Translations under genes and position numbers: made by a program | Shown: piece by piece, positions 54,060 to 62,357 of the stretch | Position numbering within the stretch: the stretch's first letter is position 1 | Layout: the number at the start of each line of letters is the position of its first letter | Origin: Enhygromyxa salina | GTDB lineage: Bacteria; Myxococcota_A; Polyangia; Nannocystales; Nannocystaceae | Direction: 5' to 3' | DNA length: 64,000 nucleotides | NCBI RefSeq assembly: GCF_002994635.1 | Contig: NZ_PVNL01000004.1 | Location: 115,381-179,380, forward strand | Notes under the pieces: generated by a model | Databases searched by the model: none | What the model saw: the letters and a program-made list of their open reading frames with translations, nothing else | Told to the model about the DNA's origin: nothing

Positions 54060-54075
54060 ATCCTACATGTAGGAT
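54060..54075. promoter_or_regulatory. 16-bp perfect palindrome upstream of ftsZ (operator candidate)
   Basis: ATCCTACATGTAGGAT is identical to its complement. The AT-rich centre and lack of a T-tract argue against a terminator. Its place between the ligase and ftsZ genes, about 150 bases before the ftsZ start, fits a binding site for a dimeric regulator. Confidence 0.45.
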
Positions 54076-54221
54076 AGGGTGCGATACACCCGATCACACT
54101 GATCAAAAATCTCGGTTTTTTTGCCAGCGGATCAAGCCCTGGGTAGAGCGGTGTCACCGACCACTCCCCCGCGAGCCGCGGGCCAACCCGGGACTGCGAT
54201 CCCACCAGAGGAATTATCAAA

Positions 54222-55610
54222 ATGGCTCACTTCGAACTCGAGGACGCCTTCAACGACCAGGCCAAGATCAAGGTGATCGGCGTGGGTGGGGCCGGTGGAA
54301 ACGCCGTCAACACCATGATCGCCGCCAAGGTCCCAGGCGTCGAATTTATCGCTGCGAACACCGACGTGCAGGCGCTCGAGCGCAACCTGGCGCCGCTGAC
54401 CATGCAGCTCGGCCGCCGCGTCACCCGCGGCCTCGGTGCGGGCGCGAGCCCAGAGCGCGGCCGCGAGGCGGCGCTCGAGAGCGTCAACGAGATCGGCGAG
54501 ATGCTCGAGGGCGCGGACATGGTGTTCGTGACCGCGGGCATGGGCGGCGGGACCGGGACCGGCGCCGCGCCGATCATCGCCCAAGTCGCCCGGGAGTGCG
54601 GGGCCCTGACGGTGGGTGTCGTCACCAAGCCGTTCTCGTTCGAGGGCAAGCGGCGCATGAAATTCGCCCAGATGGGGATCGAGCGGCTCGAGCAGGCCGT
54701 CGACACCCTGATCACGATCCCCAACGATCGCTTGCTGCACGTCACCTCGGCCAACACCAGCTTGATGGACGCGTTCGCGCTGGCCGACGAGGTCTTGCAG
54801 CACGCGACCCAGGGCGTGTCCGATCTGATCACGGTGCCCGGCATCATCAACGTCGACTTCGCCGACGTGCGCACGATCATGGCCAGCCAGGGTCGCGCGT
54901 TGATGGGCATGGGTGTCGCGGGTGACGAAGGCCGGGCCGTGGCCGCGGCGCAGCAGGCGATCAACAGCCCGCTGCTCGAGGACGTCACGATCCAGGGCGC
55001 CAAGGGCATCCTGATGAACATCACCTCCGGGCCCAACCTGCGCCTGCACGAGGTCGAAGAGGCCGCGTCGCTGATCATGGAAGCGGCCCACGAGGACTGC
55101 AACATCATCTTTGGTGCGGTCGTCGATCCGAACATGGGCGAGACCTTGCGGATCACCGTGATCGCGACCGGCTTCGATCAGCACGAGCCCGAGGAAGAGG
55201 TGCTCGGCAACGCGATCGCGGCCCACGTGCATCGCGTGCGTCGGCAGTCGCAGCAGATCCCGATGCCCGGCATGGGCCCGGTTGTCGGCATGGGCGGCAT
55301 GCCGCAGCAGCCCCCGCAGGTGTTCAGCGGGACCTTGCAGCGCAAGGCCAAGCCGTCCTCGCCCAAGCGGCGCGAGCCGGCCCCGGCGCCGAGCGTCAAC
55401 CCGATGTACGCCAGCGCCAGCCAGTCGCAGGCACGGATCCCCGCTCCGCCCGCGCCACCGGTGCAGGCCCAAGAGTCGGGCGGCTACCCGCGCAACCCCG
55501 CGGTCAGCGGTGGCTGGAGTCGCGGCGAGGCAGCGGCCGCCGATCCACGCGAAGTCCCGGCGTTCCTGCGCCGACGCAGCGAGACCGATGGCGGCGGCTA
55601 CGTCCGCTAG
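54222..55610 (+). CDS. ftsZ: Cell division protein FtsZ
   Basis: The 462-residue tubulin homologue polymerises with GTP into the division ring. The N-terminal [14 protein letters not shown], the tubulin signature [10 protein letters not shown] (about 108-117), [11 protein letters not shown] and GANIxxG-like [11 protein letters not shown] are all present. The C-terminal variable linker (about 330-440) is long and Pro/Ala/Gln-rich, and the very C-terminus is [14 protein letters not shown], a good match to the conserved FtsA/ZipA-binding peptide. A Shine-Dalgarno (agaggaattatcaaa) precedes the ATG. The gene is not followed directly by the usual dcw partners; a histone-fold gene lies convergent behind it. 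Confidence 0.98.
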   Translation: MAHFELEDAFNDQAKIKVIGVGGAGGNAVNTMIAAKVPGVEFIAANTDVQALERNLAPLTMQLGRRVTRGLGAGASPERGREAALESVNEIGEMLEGADMVFVTAGMGGGTGTGAAPIIAQVARECGALTVGVVTKPFSFEGKRRMKFAQMGIERLEQAVDTLITIPNDRLLHVTSANTSLMDAFALADEVLQHATQGVSDLITVPGIINVDFADVRTIMASQGRALMGMGVAGDEGRAVAAAQQAINSPLLEDVTIQGAKGILMNITSGPNLRLHEVEEAASLIMEAAHEDCNIIFGAVVDPNMGETLRITVIATGFDQHEPEEEVLGNAIAAHVHRVRRQSQQIPMPGMGPVVGMGGMPQQPPQVFSGTLQRKAKPSSPKRREPAPAPSVNPMYASASQSQARIPAPPAPPVQAQESGGYPRNPAVSGGWSRGEAAAADPREVPAFLRRRSETDGGGYVR

Positions 55611-55686
55611 CGAGTCCGCTAGGGACGCGAAGCTCTAGAAGAATTTACCTCGCAGGGCACTGCGAGCTCTCAGGGAACGGTCGGAA

Positions 55687-55720
55687 GGGAGCGGACCAAT
55701 GATGGTCCGCTCCCGCTTTT
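55687..55720 (+). terminator. Rho-independent-type terminator after ftsZ
   Basis: A 12-bp perfect stem (gggagcggacca at 55687-55698, tggtccgctccc at 55703-55714) with loop atga, followed by gcttttcg. It lies 77 bases past the ftsZ stop. Confidence 0.85.
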
Positions 55721-55762
55721 CGTCGCTCTCATCCACGCCAATTCAACGTCGCGCTAGAATTG

Positions 55763-55790
55763 AAAAACGACCCTCCAGGGAGGGTCGTTT
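55763..55790. terminator. Bidirectional terminator between ftsZ and the histone gene
   Basis: A 10-bp perfect stem (acgaccctcc at 55767-55776, ggagggtcgt at 55779-55788) flanked by aaaaa on the left and ttt on the right. The T-tract on the minus strand suits termination of the convergent histone gene's transcript as well as back-up termination for ftsZ. Confidence 0.85.
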
Positions 55791-55815
55791 GGTTCACGCT
55801 TGCGCGTGCGGGCGC

Positions 55816-56028
55816 CTACAGATCGTAGGGGCGGACGGTGCCGCGCTTGTTGCTCTCGGCGCGCTTGATCGCGGCCTCGAGCATCTCGTGCACCTTCTCG
55901 GACACGGCCTGGACGAGCTCACCGTCGCTGCGATAGCCAGCGGCACGGACGACGTCCTTGACCTTGCTACCGACGACGACGATCTCGCGGGCCTTCTTGG
56001 TTTTTGCGGTCTTCTTCTTGGCTGCCAT
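55816..56028 (-). CDS. Bacterial histone-fold protein
   Basis: The 70-residue basic protein has a Lys-rich N-terminal tail (AAKKKTAKTKK) followed by a single histone fold: helix 1 with SKVKDVVRAAG, helix 2 with DGELVQAVSEKVHEMLEAAI, and the final loop and helix NKRGTVRPYDL, in which the R-T-V-x-P-x-D-L ending is the conserved histone-fold signature. It closely recalls Bdellovibrio Bd0055 (HBb), a nucleoid protein that bends and coats DNA. Dimerisation and DNA binding are expected from the fold. The Shine-Dalgarno is good (aggagacaagaac before ATG). It is a single gene between ftsZ (convergent) and ftsQ (divergent), with its own terminator. Confidence 0.82.
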   Translation of the reverse strand: MAAKKKTAKTKKAREIVVVGSKVKDVVRAAGYRSDGELVQAVSEKVHEMLEAAIKRAESNKRGTVRPYDL

Positions 56029-56414
56029 GTTCTTGTCTCCTGGAGGTATCGTTGGGAACGGGATTCGGAAAGTGGGCTGTAGGTGCCCGATCTCGCGGGT
56101 TTGTGAGCGAGAACGCGGACATTGTATGGGAGATGGATCCGCTGACAACACGAAAATTGCCCAAATTCGGACAAATTTGACGGTTTTTGAGCACGCGACG
56201 GGAGGCAATTCCCGAAATTCGGCAGATCTCGGGCACTGGCGAACCGGTGGTGAGGCCCGCGTCGGTCGCTGTCACTGCGCACGCAAACAGGCGATCTGAG
56301 CCACCAGAGCACCCACGCGCCGGTTTTTTGGGAAATCCCGGAGACACGGCTATCGCAGACGAGCGGCCGATCCGACCTCCCCAAAGAGGATCCCTGGCCG
56401 CGCAGAGAGATCCC

Positions 56415-57626
56415 GTGACGACCCCGATCCGATCCCGCCAGCGCACCAAGCAGCCCGCCGCCGCACGTCGGCCGGTGCCGCGAGCACGAGCCGGAGCCCA
56501 GGGCCGCACCCAGCAGCGCGGGCGCAACAGCAAGCGTAAACCGGCGCGAAACGGGGCTAGCGAGGCAATTGCGCCCGAGAAGCGCGTCGCCAGCGGGAGG
56601 CTCTCGAGTCGGCTGCGGGCGGTTCGACCCGCGCTCGCCAAGCTGTTCGCGCGCCGCGAGGGCACCCGCGCGACCACGAGTTCACCGCGTGCCGAGCCCA
56701 AGCATCGCGAGCCACGAGAGTGGCCGCGGCGGCTGGGCAAGGTCGCGCTCAAGCTCGGCGCGACCGTAGCCGTGGCCTGGGGCTTGCTGATCGCGGGCCG
56801 CGAGGTCTACGAGTACGCGACCACGTCGACCCGGTTCGAGGTCCAGCACATCATCTATGACCGCTCGCCGCACGTCGACGACGACCAGCTGCGCGAATTG
56901 CTGGCGATCGAGCCGGGCACCAACATCCTCGCGTGTGACCTCGCCGAGCTGAGCGAGCGCGTCGCGGCGCACCCGTGGGTGGCGATGGCGACCGTGACCC
57001 GCAACCTGCCCGACACCCTGGGCATCGAGGTCGTCGAGCACGAGCCCGCCGCGATCGTGCTCGCGGGTCGGTTCTACCTGGTCAACGGCGAGGGCCAGCC
57101 GTTCAAGGTCGTCGAGCGAGGCGAGCGCTCCGAGCTGCCGATCATCACGGGGGTCGAGCGCAGCGCGCTGGCCGAGGCCGATGGTCAGGCGATCCCCCAG
57201 CTGGTCACCGCGCTCGACGTCATTCGTGTGTATCAGAGCAAGCAGCGTCCGCGGCTCGGTGAGCTGCACCTCGACGACGACGGATCGCTGACGCTCTACA
57301 CCGCCGAGGCCGGCACCCAGCTGCGTCTGGGTCGGACCGATTTCGAGACCCGGCTCGGTCGCTGGGACGCGCTGCGGGCCGCGCTTGGCGACCGCGCGGA
57401 TCATCTGGCGGTCGTCCACCTCGACAATGAGAGCAAGCCGGATCGGCGTGATCGCGTGGTCGCGCGGTTTGCCACCGAGCACGACGAGGCCGTGCTGCTG
57501 GCCCAGGCCGCGAGCGCGCTGGAGTCGGACGACGAGGCTCGAGAACCCACTGCGAAACCGGCCGCGGATCTGACCCCGGCCGAGCGTCGCGCCCAGCGAC
57601 GCAACCGCATCCCCAGCTACGAGTAA
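56415..57626 (+). CDS. ftsQ: Cell division protein FtsQ
   Basis: The 403-residue product has a long basic cytoplasmic N-terminus (about 110 residues), one membrane helix (VALKLGATVAVAWGLLIAG), a POTRA domain (FEVQHIIYDRSPHVDDDQLR, then EPGTNILACDLAELSERVAA and NLPDTLGIEVVEHEPAAIV) and a beta domain with HLDDDGSLTLYT. FtsQ links FtsB/FtsL to the divisome. The GTG with agagagatccc before it is used; the frame is open 76 codons further upstream but that stretch overlaps the histone promoter region. ftsA follows 25 bases downstream. The N-terminal extension is longer than in enterobacteria. Confidence 0.93.
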   Translation: MTTPIRSRQRTKQPAAARRPVPRARAGAQGRTQQRGRNSKRKPARNGASEAIAPEKRVASGRLSSRLRAVRPALAKLFARREGTRATTSSPRAEPKHREPREWPRRLGKVALKLGATVAVAWGLLIAGREVYEYATTSTRFEVQHIIYDRSPHVDDDQLRELLAIEPGTNILACDLAELSERVAAHPWVAMATVTRNLPDTLGIEVVEHEPAAIVLAGRFYLVNGEGQPFKVVERGERSELPIITGVERSALAEADGQAIPQLVTALDVIRVYQSKQRPRLGELHLDDDGSLTLYTAEAGTQLRLGRTDFETRLGRWDALRAALGDRADHLAVVHLDNESKPDRRDRVVARFATEHDEAVLLAQAASALESDDEAREPTAKPAADLTPAERRAQRRNRIPSYE

Positions 57627-57651
57627 CGAGAAGCGGAAGAGGACTGAAGTA

Positions 57652-58923
57652 ATGGCGCAAGTCGGAGAAGTGATCGTCGGACTCGACATCGGGACCACCA
57701 AGGTCGCCGCCGTGATCGGTGAGGTGACCTCGTCTGGGATCGACGTCATCGGCGTCGGGACCAGCCCTTCCGAGGGGCTGCGCCAAGGCGTCGTGGTCAA
57801 CATCGAGGCCACCACCAACAGCATCGCCGCCGCGATCCAGGAGGCCGAGCAGATGGCCGCCGTCGATGTGCAGTCGGTCTATGTCGGGATCGCGGGCGGT
57901 CACATCCGCGGGTTCACCAGCCTCGGCCAGGTCAGCATGCGCAACCGCGAGGTCACCGAGGCCGACGTCGCGCGCGTGATCGATCAGGCCAAGGCCGTCA
58001 ACATCCCGCTCGATCGCCAGATCATTCACACGCTCCCGCTCGAGTACATGATCGACGGTCAGGGCCAGATCCGCGATCCGATCGGCATGAGCGGGGTCCG
58101 CATGGAGGTCCGCGCGCACATCATCACCGCCGCGGTGACCTCGGTTCAGAACATCGTGAAGTGCTGCAACCGCGCGGGCCTCGACGTCGTCGAGGTCGTG
58201 CTCGAGCCGGTCGCCTCGGCCAACGCGGTGCTGCATGACGACGAGCGCGACCTCGGCGTGGTGCTGGTCGACATGGGCGGCGGCACCACCGACCTGGCGA
58301 TCTACTCCGAGGGCTCGAACGTCTACACCTCGGTGATCGTGATGGGCGGCCACCGCGTGACCCAGGACATCGCCCACGGACTGCGGACCTCGGTCAACGA
58401 GTCCGAGCACATCAAGCGGCAGCACGGCTGCGCGCTCGTGTCTCTGCTCGCGCAAGACGAGATCATTCAGGTGCCCGGCGTCGGGCCGCGGCCGCCGCGG
58501 GAGTTCCATCGTCGGTTCTTGTCCGAGATCATCGAGCCGCGCGTCGAGGAGATCCTCGAGCTCGCGCGCCAGGAATTGCTGACCTCGGGGTTCATGGAGC
58601 TGGCCGCCTCTGGCGTGGTGTTGACTGGCGGCGCCGCGCAGATGGTCGGGATGACCGAGATCGCCGAGGACATCTTTCAGATGCCCGTGCGGCGCGGGAC
58701 GCCGGTCTACGCGGACGGCAACGGCCGTGAGATCGGGCTGACTGAGGGTGGATTTGCGAGCGTGATCCAGGATCCGAAGTTTGCGACCGGGGTTGGGTTG
58801 GTGCTGTACGGGGCGCGCAACGAGCCGGTCGAGATGCATTTTGACTCGGCGCCGGTTCGGCATGGGGATCCGGGGCGATCCGGGCTTGGACGGTTTGTCG
58901 AGCGGGTCCGCGGGATGTTCTGA
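57652..58923 (+). CDS. ftsA: Cell division protein FtsA
   Basis: The 423-residue actin-like protein tethers FtsZ to the membrane. VGLDIGTTKVAAVIGEV (phosphate 1), the 1C domain region (MEVRAHIITAAVTSVQNI), LVDMGGGTTDLAIYSEG (phosphate 2) and VLTGGAAQMVG (adenosine motif) are present. The C-terminal GLGRFVERVRGMF is the amphipathic membrane-targeting helix. A Shine-Dalgarno-like gaggactgaagta precedes the ATG. It forms an operon with ftsQ; a hairpin follows its stop. Confidence 0.97.
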   Translation: MAQVGEVIVGLDIGTTKVAAVIGEVTSSGIDVIGVGTSPSEGLRQGVVVNIEATTNSIAAAIQEAEQMAAVDVQSVYVGIAGGHIRGFTSLGQVSMRNREVTEADVARVIDQAKAVNIPLDRQIIHTLPLEYMIDGQGQIRDPIGMSGVRMEVRAHIITAAVTSVQNIVKCCNRAGLDVVEVVLEPVASANAVLHDDERDLGVVLVDMGGGTTDLAIYSEGSNVYTSVIVMGGHRVTQDIAHGLRTSVNESEHIKRQHGCALVSLLAQDEIIQVPGVGPRPPREFHRRFLSEIIEPRVEEILELARQELLTSGFMELAASGVVLTGGAAQMVGMTEIAEDIFQMPVRRGTPVYADGNGREIGLTEGGFASVIQDPKFATGVGLVLYGARNEPVEMHFDSAPVRHGDPGRSGLGRFVERVRGMF

Positions 58924-58939
58924 GCGGGCCGCTAACGCT

Positions 58940-58960
58940 AGAGCCCGCGAGGGCTCTTCT
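58940..58960 (+). terminator. Hairpin after ftsA
   Basis: A 7-bp stem (agagccc at 58940-58946, gggctct at 58951-58957) closed by a gcga tetraloop (GNRA type) and followed by tct. The T-tract is weak. Confidence 0.65.
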
Positions 58961-59146
58961 CGTGGAACTTCGAGTCGAGTTTTTGTCAGCCAGCCACGCG
59001 GCCGGTGTCCCGGAGCCTATCACCTCCTCATCCACCGGTCGACGGCCTCGCGTAGGCGGGTCAGAGCCGGAGGATTGTCGTCGTTGGCGGCGGCTGGGGC
59101 GAGCACGTACTTGGTACTTTCACGCTCGTGCAATCTGGGGGTCAAT

Positions 59147-59644
59147 GTGGTGACCGAGCAAGCACAGCCCTGGTTCTTTTGGTTGAGTTGGTGCGATGAG
59201 CCTACAGCCCCGTGGACCAATATCCGATTGCCGCCAGGTGACACGGAAATACTCGCGATGATGCAACCAGCAATTCTCGAGAGTTGGACGCCCCGGACAC
59301 GCTTCGGAGCTTGGGTATACGGAAGCCGCACTCGTCGATTTCGCACAGAACAAGCCCTCCGAGGGCGCTTCCATCGCCTGGTAGACTTTGCGGTAGTCCA
59401 AGCGGTTCACGCGGCATTTTCCAGCCTCGGCGAAGAAACGAGGGGTAGCACGATGCTCATTCCGATGGAATGCGACGGCACACTTCCGCTAAGTCGAGCA
59501 GAAATCGATATGTTGGAGGAGCGAATCCGCAGGTGCCCTGAGGCGGCCGAATCATATATCACCAAGATCGTGATAGATATGGATTTTGTCCTGACGCTCT
59601 GCCGCCGGCCGTTCCCGGATTCTGGCGCTGAGGCATGCACATAG
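59147..59644 (+). CDS. Orphan protein of unknown function
   Basis: The 165-residue product begins VVTEQAQPWFFWLSWCDEP (GTG after a gggggtcaat block). It has an N-terminal Trp-rich part, a basic centre (FGAWVYGSRTRRFRTEQ) and an acidic helical C-terminal third (LSRAEIDMLEERIRRCPEAA). Codon use is less GC-rich than in ftsQA, suggesting later acquisition. No family was recognised. Its place beside a second orphan gene downstream of the division cluster suggests a small accessory insertion; an immunity-type role would fit but is a guess. Confidence 0.5.
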   Translation: MVTEQAQPWFFWLSWCDEPTAPWTNIRLPPGDTEILAMMQPAILESWTPRTRFGAWVYGSRTRRFRTEQALRGRFHRLVDFAVVQAVHAAFSSLGEETRGSTMLIPMECDGTLPLSRAEIDMLEERIRRCPEAAESYITKIVIDMDFVLTLCRRPFPDSGAEACT

Positions 59645-59691
59645 GCCCTCATGTTCCCTGACGATGTGTCGTTCTGGGACCGATTTTTCTG

Positions 59692-60126
59692 ATGAGGGCT
59701 CCACTAATATTTCTTGGGCCGTACGGTCCGGCCGACCTACACGTCTTCCAGAGCGCGGAGGAGGCGATGAGCTACGCCGAGGCGGCAGACGTCCTCTCGG
59801 GAGAATACGGCGTTCACGGTTGGGATGCAGACGGGAAGCCAGTGGCCCTGGTGACGAAACCGTCCGAGAAACAGCCTGGTATGATCGGCAAATTACTTGG
59901 GCTGCAACAGAGGCTCGAGGTCGAGGTGCGGGAACTCGAGAGACCGACGGAGCCCGAAATACTGCGCAAGGCGTTGACTGGTCGCCTCGCAGGGCTGAAA
60001 CCGGAATTCGTCGATGGAGCCGAGAGTATGGTCTTAGACGACTTGATCAGCTTGGTTTGTGAATCGATTGATTATCGTCTCGAGCAAGTTCGGTCGCTGA
60101 GGCCGTGGCGCAAGACGCGGCGGTAG
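59692..60126 (+). CDS. Orphan protein of unknown function, immunity-like character
   Basis: The 144-residue soluble protein begins MRAPLIFLGPYGPADLHVF and continues SAEEAMSYAEAADVLSGEYG and HGWDADGKPVAL. Small proteins with this order (short strand, helix with EEA, then YxVxDxxG) occur widely as uncharacterised, often immunity-like, single-domain proteins. The C-terminal half is helical. No Shine-Dalgarno is evident. It is 47 bases behind the previous orphan and in the same direction. Confidence 0.55.
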   Translation: MRAPLIFLGPYGPADLHVFQSAEEAMSYAEAADVLSGEYGVHGWDADGKPVALVTKPSEKQPGMIGKLLGLQQRLEVEVRELERPTEPEILRKALTGRLAGLKPEFVDGAESMVLDDLISLVCESIDYRLEQVRSLRPWRKTRR

Positions 60127-60260
60127 CTGCGGTTGTCAAACACCAGCCTGTCGGTCGCGCGGTGCCCCGGCAGGCTGCTGAAACGTCAACCCTCAACTCT
60201 GCTACGAAACGAGGAATGTCACACAACTTGAATCTCGCGGGACCCTTGGGGGCTGCGAGC

Positions 60261-61937
60261 CTAGGCCTCCCAGATCACCTTGGCCCCAGCCGCGTACCAT
60301 CCGTCACGCTTGCTCCCATACATCTCCTCGAGCACCCCCCGCTTGATCTTCATTGTCGGGGTCAGCTGCTCGCCCTCGATCGTCCAGCGATCTTTGGCGA
60401 CGACCAAGAACCCCAGTCGCTCGAACTCCTCGATCTTCGCGTTCGTCGCATCCAGGAGGCCCTCGAGCTCGGCCGTGATCCGCTGCTTCACGCCCGGCCG
60501 CTCGAGCTTGGGTAGCAATTCCTCGCTGAGCTGCAATACAGCGTGGGTCTTCGGCATCCCCGATCCGGCGACGAGCGAGAGCTCGACGTTTGGGTCGTTG
60601 TTCAAGATGTTCTCGATCGGCGCAGGCGCGACATACTTGCCCTTGCTGGTCTTGAACAGCTCCTTGAGCCGCCCGGTGATCCGGAGTCGCTGCTGCGCAT
60701 CGATGACCCCGAGATCACCGGTCTTCAGGAATCCGTCCGGGGTGAACGCCTCGCGAGTCAGGGCCTCTTGCTTGTAATAGCCAAGCATGGTTCCCGGGCT
60801 CTTGACCAGGATCTCGCCCGCCTCCGACAGCTTGCACTCGACGTCCGGGTACGCGTTTCCAATGTACCCGGGCCGCCCGAGGCCGGGCCGGGTGAGGTGC
60901 GAGTAGCTGAAGTTCTCGCTCATGCCATAGCCCTCGAGCAGCTCCAACCCCAGATCGCGGTACCACTGGAGCAGCTCGGCGGGGATCGGGGCTGAGCCGC
61001 TGCCCGCGAAGCGCACGTGCCCGAGCCCGAGGCCGGCGAGGATCTTCTTTTTGATGATCCCGCGAATGATCGGGATCTTGAGCAATCGATCCAGCTTCGG
61101 CTTGGGCAGCTGGGCATACACGCCGAGCTGAAACTTGAGCCACAGGCGCGGGACCGAGAGAAACACGGTCGGCCGGGCGCGGTTGAGATCGGTCATGAAG
61201 GTGTCGAGCGAGTCCGCGAAGAACAGGTGGGAGCCGGCGTACAAGGAGACGCAGCCCGACAGCCAGCGGTCCATGGCGTGGGCGAGGGGCAGGTACGAGA
61301 TCTGGCGCTCGCGCTCGTTGATCCCGAGCTGGGCGACGATGCCCTTGGTCGGGATCGAGATGGTGCGGAAGCTGTGCACGACGCCCTTCGGCGTCCCGGT
61401 GCTGCCCGAGGTGTAGATGATCAACGACTCGTCGTCGGCCGCGCGGGTTCGCTTGTCCGCGACCGGCTCGGCGCTCGCAACGATGTCGTCCCAGCTTCGA
61501 TAGGCTGTGTCTGGCGCGAGCGGCAACGCGACGCAGGGCAGGCCAGCGGGCACGCCTCGCTCGAGCTCGTCCCAGGTGTCGAGCTTGCCGACGAACAGCA
61601 GCTTCGCGTCGCTGTGCTCGAGGATGTAGTTGGCGGTGCCCGAGCTGAGCGTTGGATACAGCGCGACCGTGACGTGCCCGGCCATCCAGATCGCCAGCTC
61701 GGCGATGATGAAGTGGGCGCAATTCTTCGAGACGATGGCGATCTTCGACTGGGGCTCGAAGCCCAGCGAGTCGAGATACGCGGCCATTCGGGCGGCCTCG
61801 TCGAACACCTCAGCGAAGCTGTAGTCGACGACCTCGCCGCCCGCGACGGGCTGGGTCAGGTAGATGTCGCCGCCGCGCGCCTCGACGTGGTGATAGAAGC
61901 GCTGCAGCAGCAGGTCGGCGTCGATCGAGCTGGACAT
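60261..61937 (-). CDS. Long-chain fatty-acid CoA ligase (AMP-forming)
   Basis: The 558-residue protein has the P-loop IIYTSGSTGTPKGVVHSFR, then LPLAHAMDRW, LLEGYGMSENFSYSHLT (YGxSE motif), LKTGDLGVIDAQQRLRI and the fatty-acid-ligase GRLKELFKTSKGKYVAP. It activates long-chain fatty acids as acyl-AMP and then acyl-CoA, in degradation or lipid assembly. It is different in type from the ligase at 52216. The start ATG (61937) gives the usual N-terminus; the longer frame does not. It is the only gene in its direction for 420 bases upstream. Confidence 0.93.
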   Translation of the reverse strand: MSSSIDADLLLQRFYHHVEARGGDIYLTQPVAGGEVVDYSFAEVFDEAARMAAYLDSLGFEPQSKIAIVSKNCAHFIIAELAIWMAGHVTVALYPTLSSGTANYILEHSDAKLLFVGKLDTWDELERGVPAGLPCVALPLAPDTAYRSWDDIVASAEPVADKRTRAADDESLIIYTSGSTGTPKGVVHSFRTISIPTKGIVAQLGINERERQISYLPLAHAMDRWLSGCVSLYAGSHLFFADSLDTFMTDLNRARPTVFLSVPRLWLKFQLGVYAQLPKPKLDRLLKIPIIRGIIKKKILAGLGLGHVRFAGSGSAPIPAELLQWYRDLGLELLEGYGMSENFSYSHLTRPGLGRPGYIGNAYPDVECKLSEAGEILVKSPGTMLGYYKQEALTREAFTPDGFLKTGDLGVIDAQQRLRITGRLKELFKTSKGKYVAPAPIENILNNDPNVELSLVAGSGMPKTHAVLQLSEELLPKLERPGVKQRITAELEGLLDATNAKIEEFERLGFLVVAKDRWTIEGEQLTPTMKIKRGVLEEMYGSKRDGWYAAGAKVIWEA

Positions 61938-62150
61938 CTGGTGTGGATCGTACCCGCCGCGAGTCGGGGGTGGTGGCCGCTTCGATTGCGCGCACTGCCG
62001 CGCGCCGGAGCGGCGTCCTGGGTCTGTCACAGTTCCCCATATGAACGATGTTCGGAGCGTTGGATGTGCCGATTGCGCCGATTGCGCGGCGTCGCCCGGA
62101 TTGGGGTATCCAACATGAACGCATGGGGGCAGGCCAGCAGCGGCGTCGAT

Positions 62151-62315
62151 CTACGCAACTACACGGACAGCACTCTGCTGCCCCGAGAGCCACGCGATCA
62201 CCCAGGACGGGCTCTCGTGGGGGTCGGACTTCTCGAGCAGCTCGGGGTTTGGGGCGGAGTACCTGTGCTCGAACTGAGCGCGCCGCCGTCGTACCCATAG
62301 CGAAACGACCCCCAC
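62151..62315 (-). CDS. Possible 54-residue small protein
   Basis: A GTG at 62315 opens a frame to a TAG at 62153-62151. The product includes RAQFEHRYSAPNPELLEKSD and SPSWVIAWLSGQQSAVRV. Third codon positions are strongly G/C in this frame only, as in real genes here. It overlaps a hairpin and has no known family, so it may be a gene fragment or nothing. Confidence 0.28.
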   Translation of the reverse strand: MGVVSLWVRRRRAQFEHRYSAPNPELLEKSDPHESPSWVIAWLSGQQSAVRVVA

Positions 62316-62341
62316 GGACGCCTCGGCTGTCCGCGGGGGGC
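62307..62341 (-). terminator. Hairpin downstream of the disulfide-repeat lipoprotein gene
   Basis: Interrupted stem: cccccacggac pairs with gtccgcggggg (one mismatch) around gcctcggct. It lies just past the stop at 62358 in the direction of transcription. Confidence 0.5.
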
Positions 62342-62357
62342 GACGTACATGGGCCGG

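Larger units (their letters stand above)
61938..62357. other. Intergenic region of 420 bases
   Basis: It holds the promoter region for the ligase gene, a possible 54-codon reading frame on the minus strand (listed separately) and a hairpin at the left edge of the lipoprotein gene. Nothing else is recognised. Confidence 0.5.

Noticed and set aside
56187..56414. A longer FtsQ start at 56187
   Set aside because: The extra 76 residues have no FtsQ character and cover the promoter region of the divergent histone gene; the GTG at 56415 has a purine-rich site before it.
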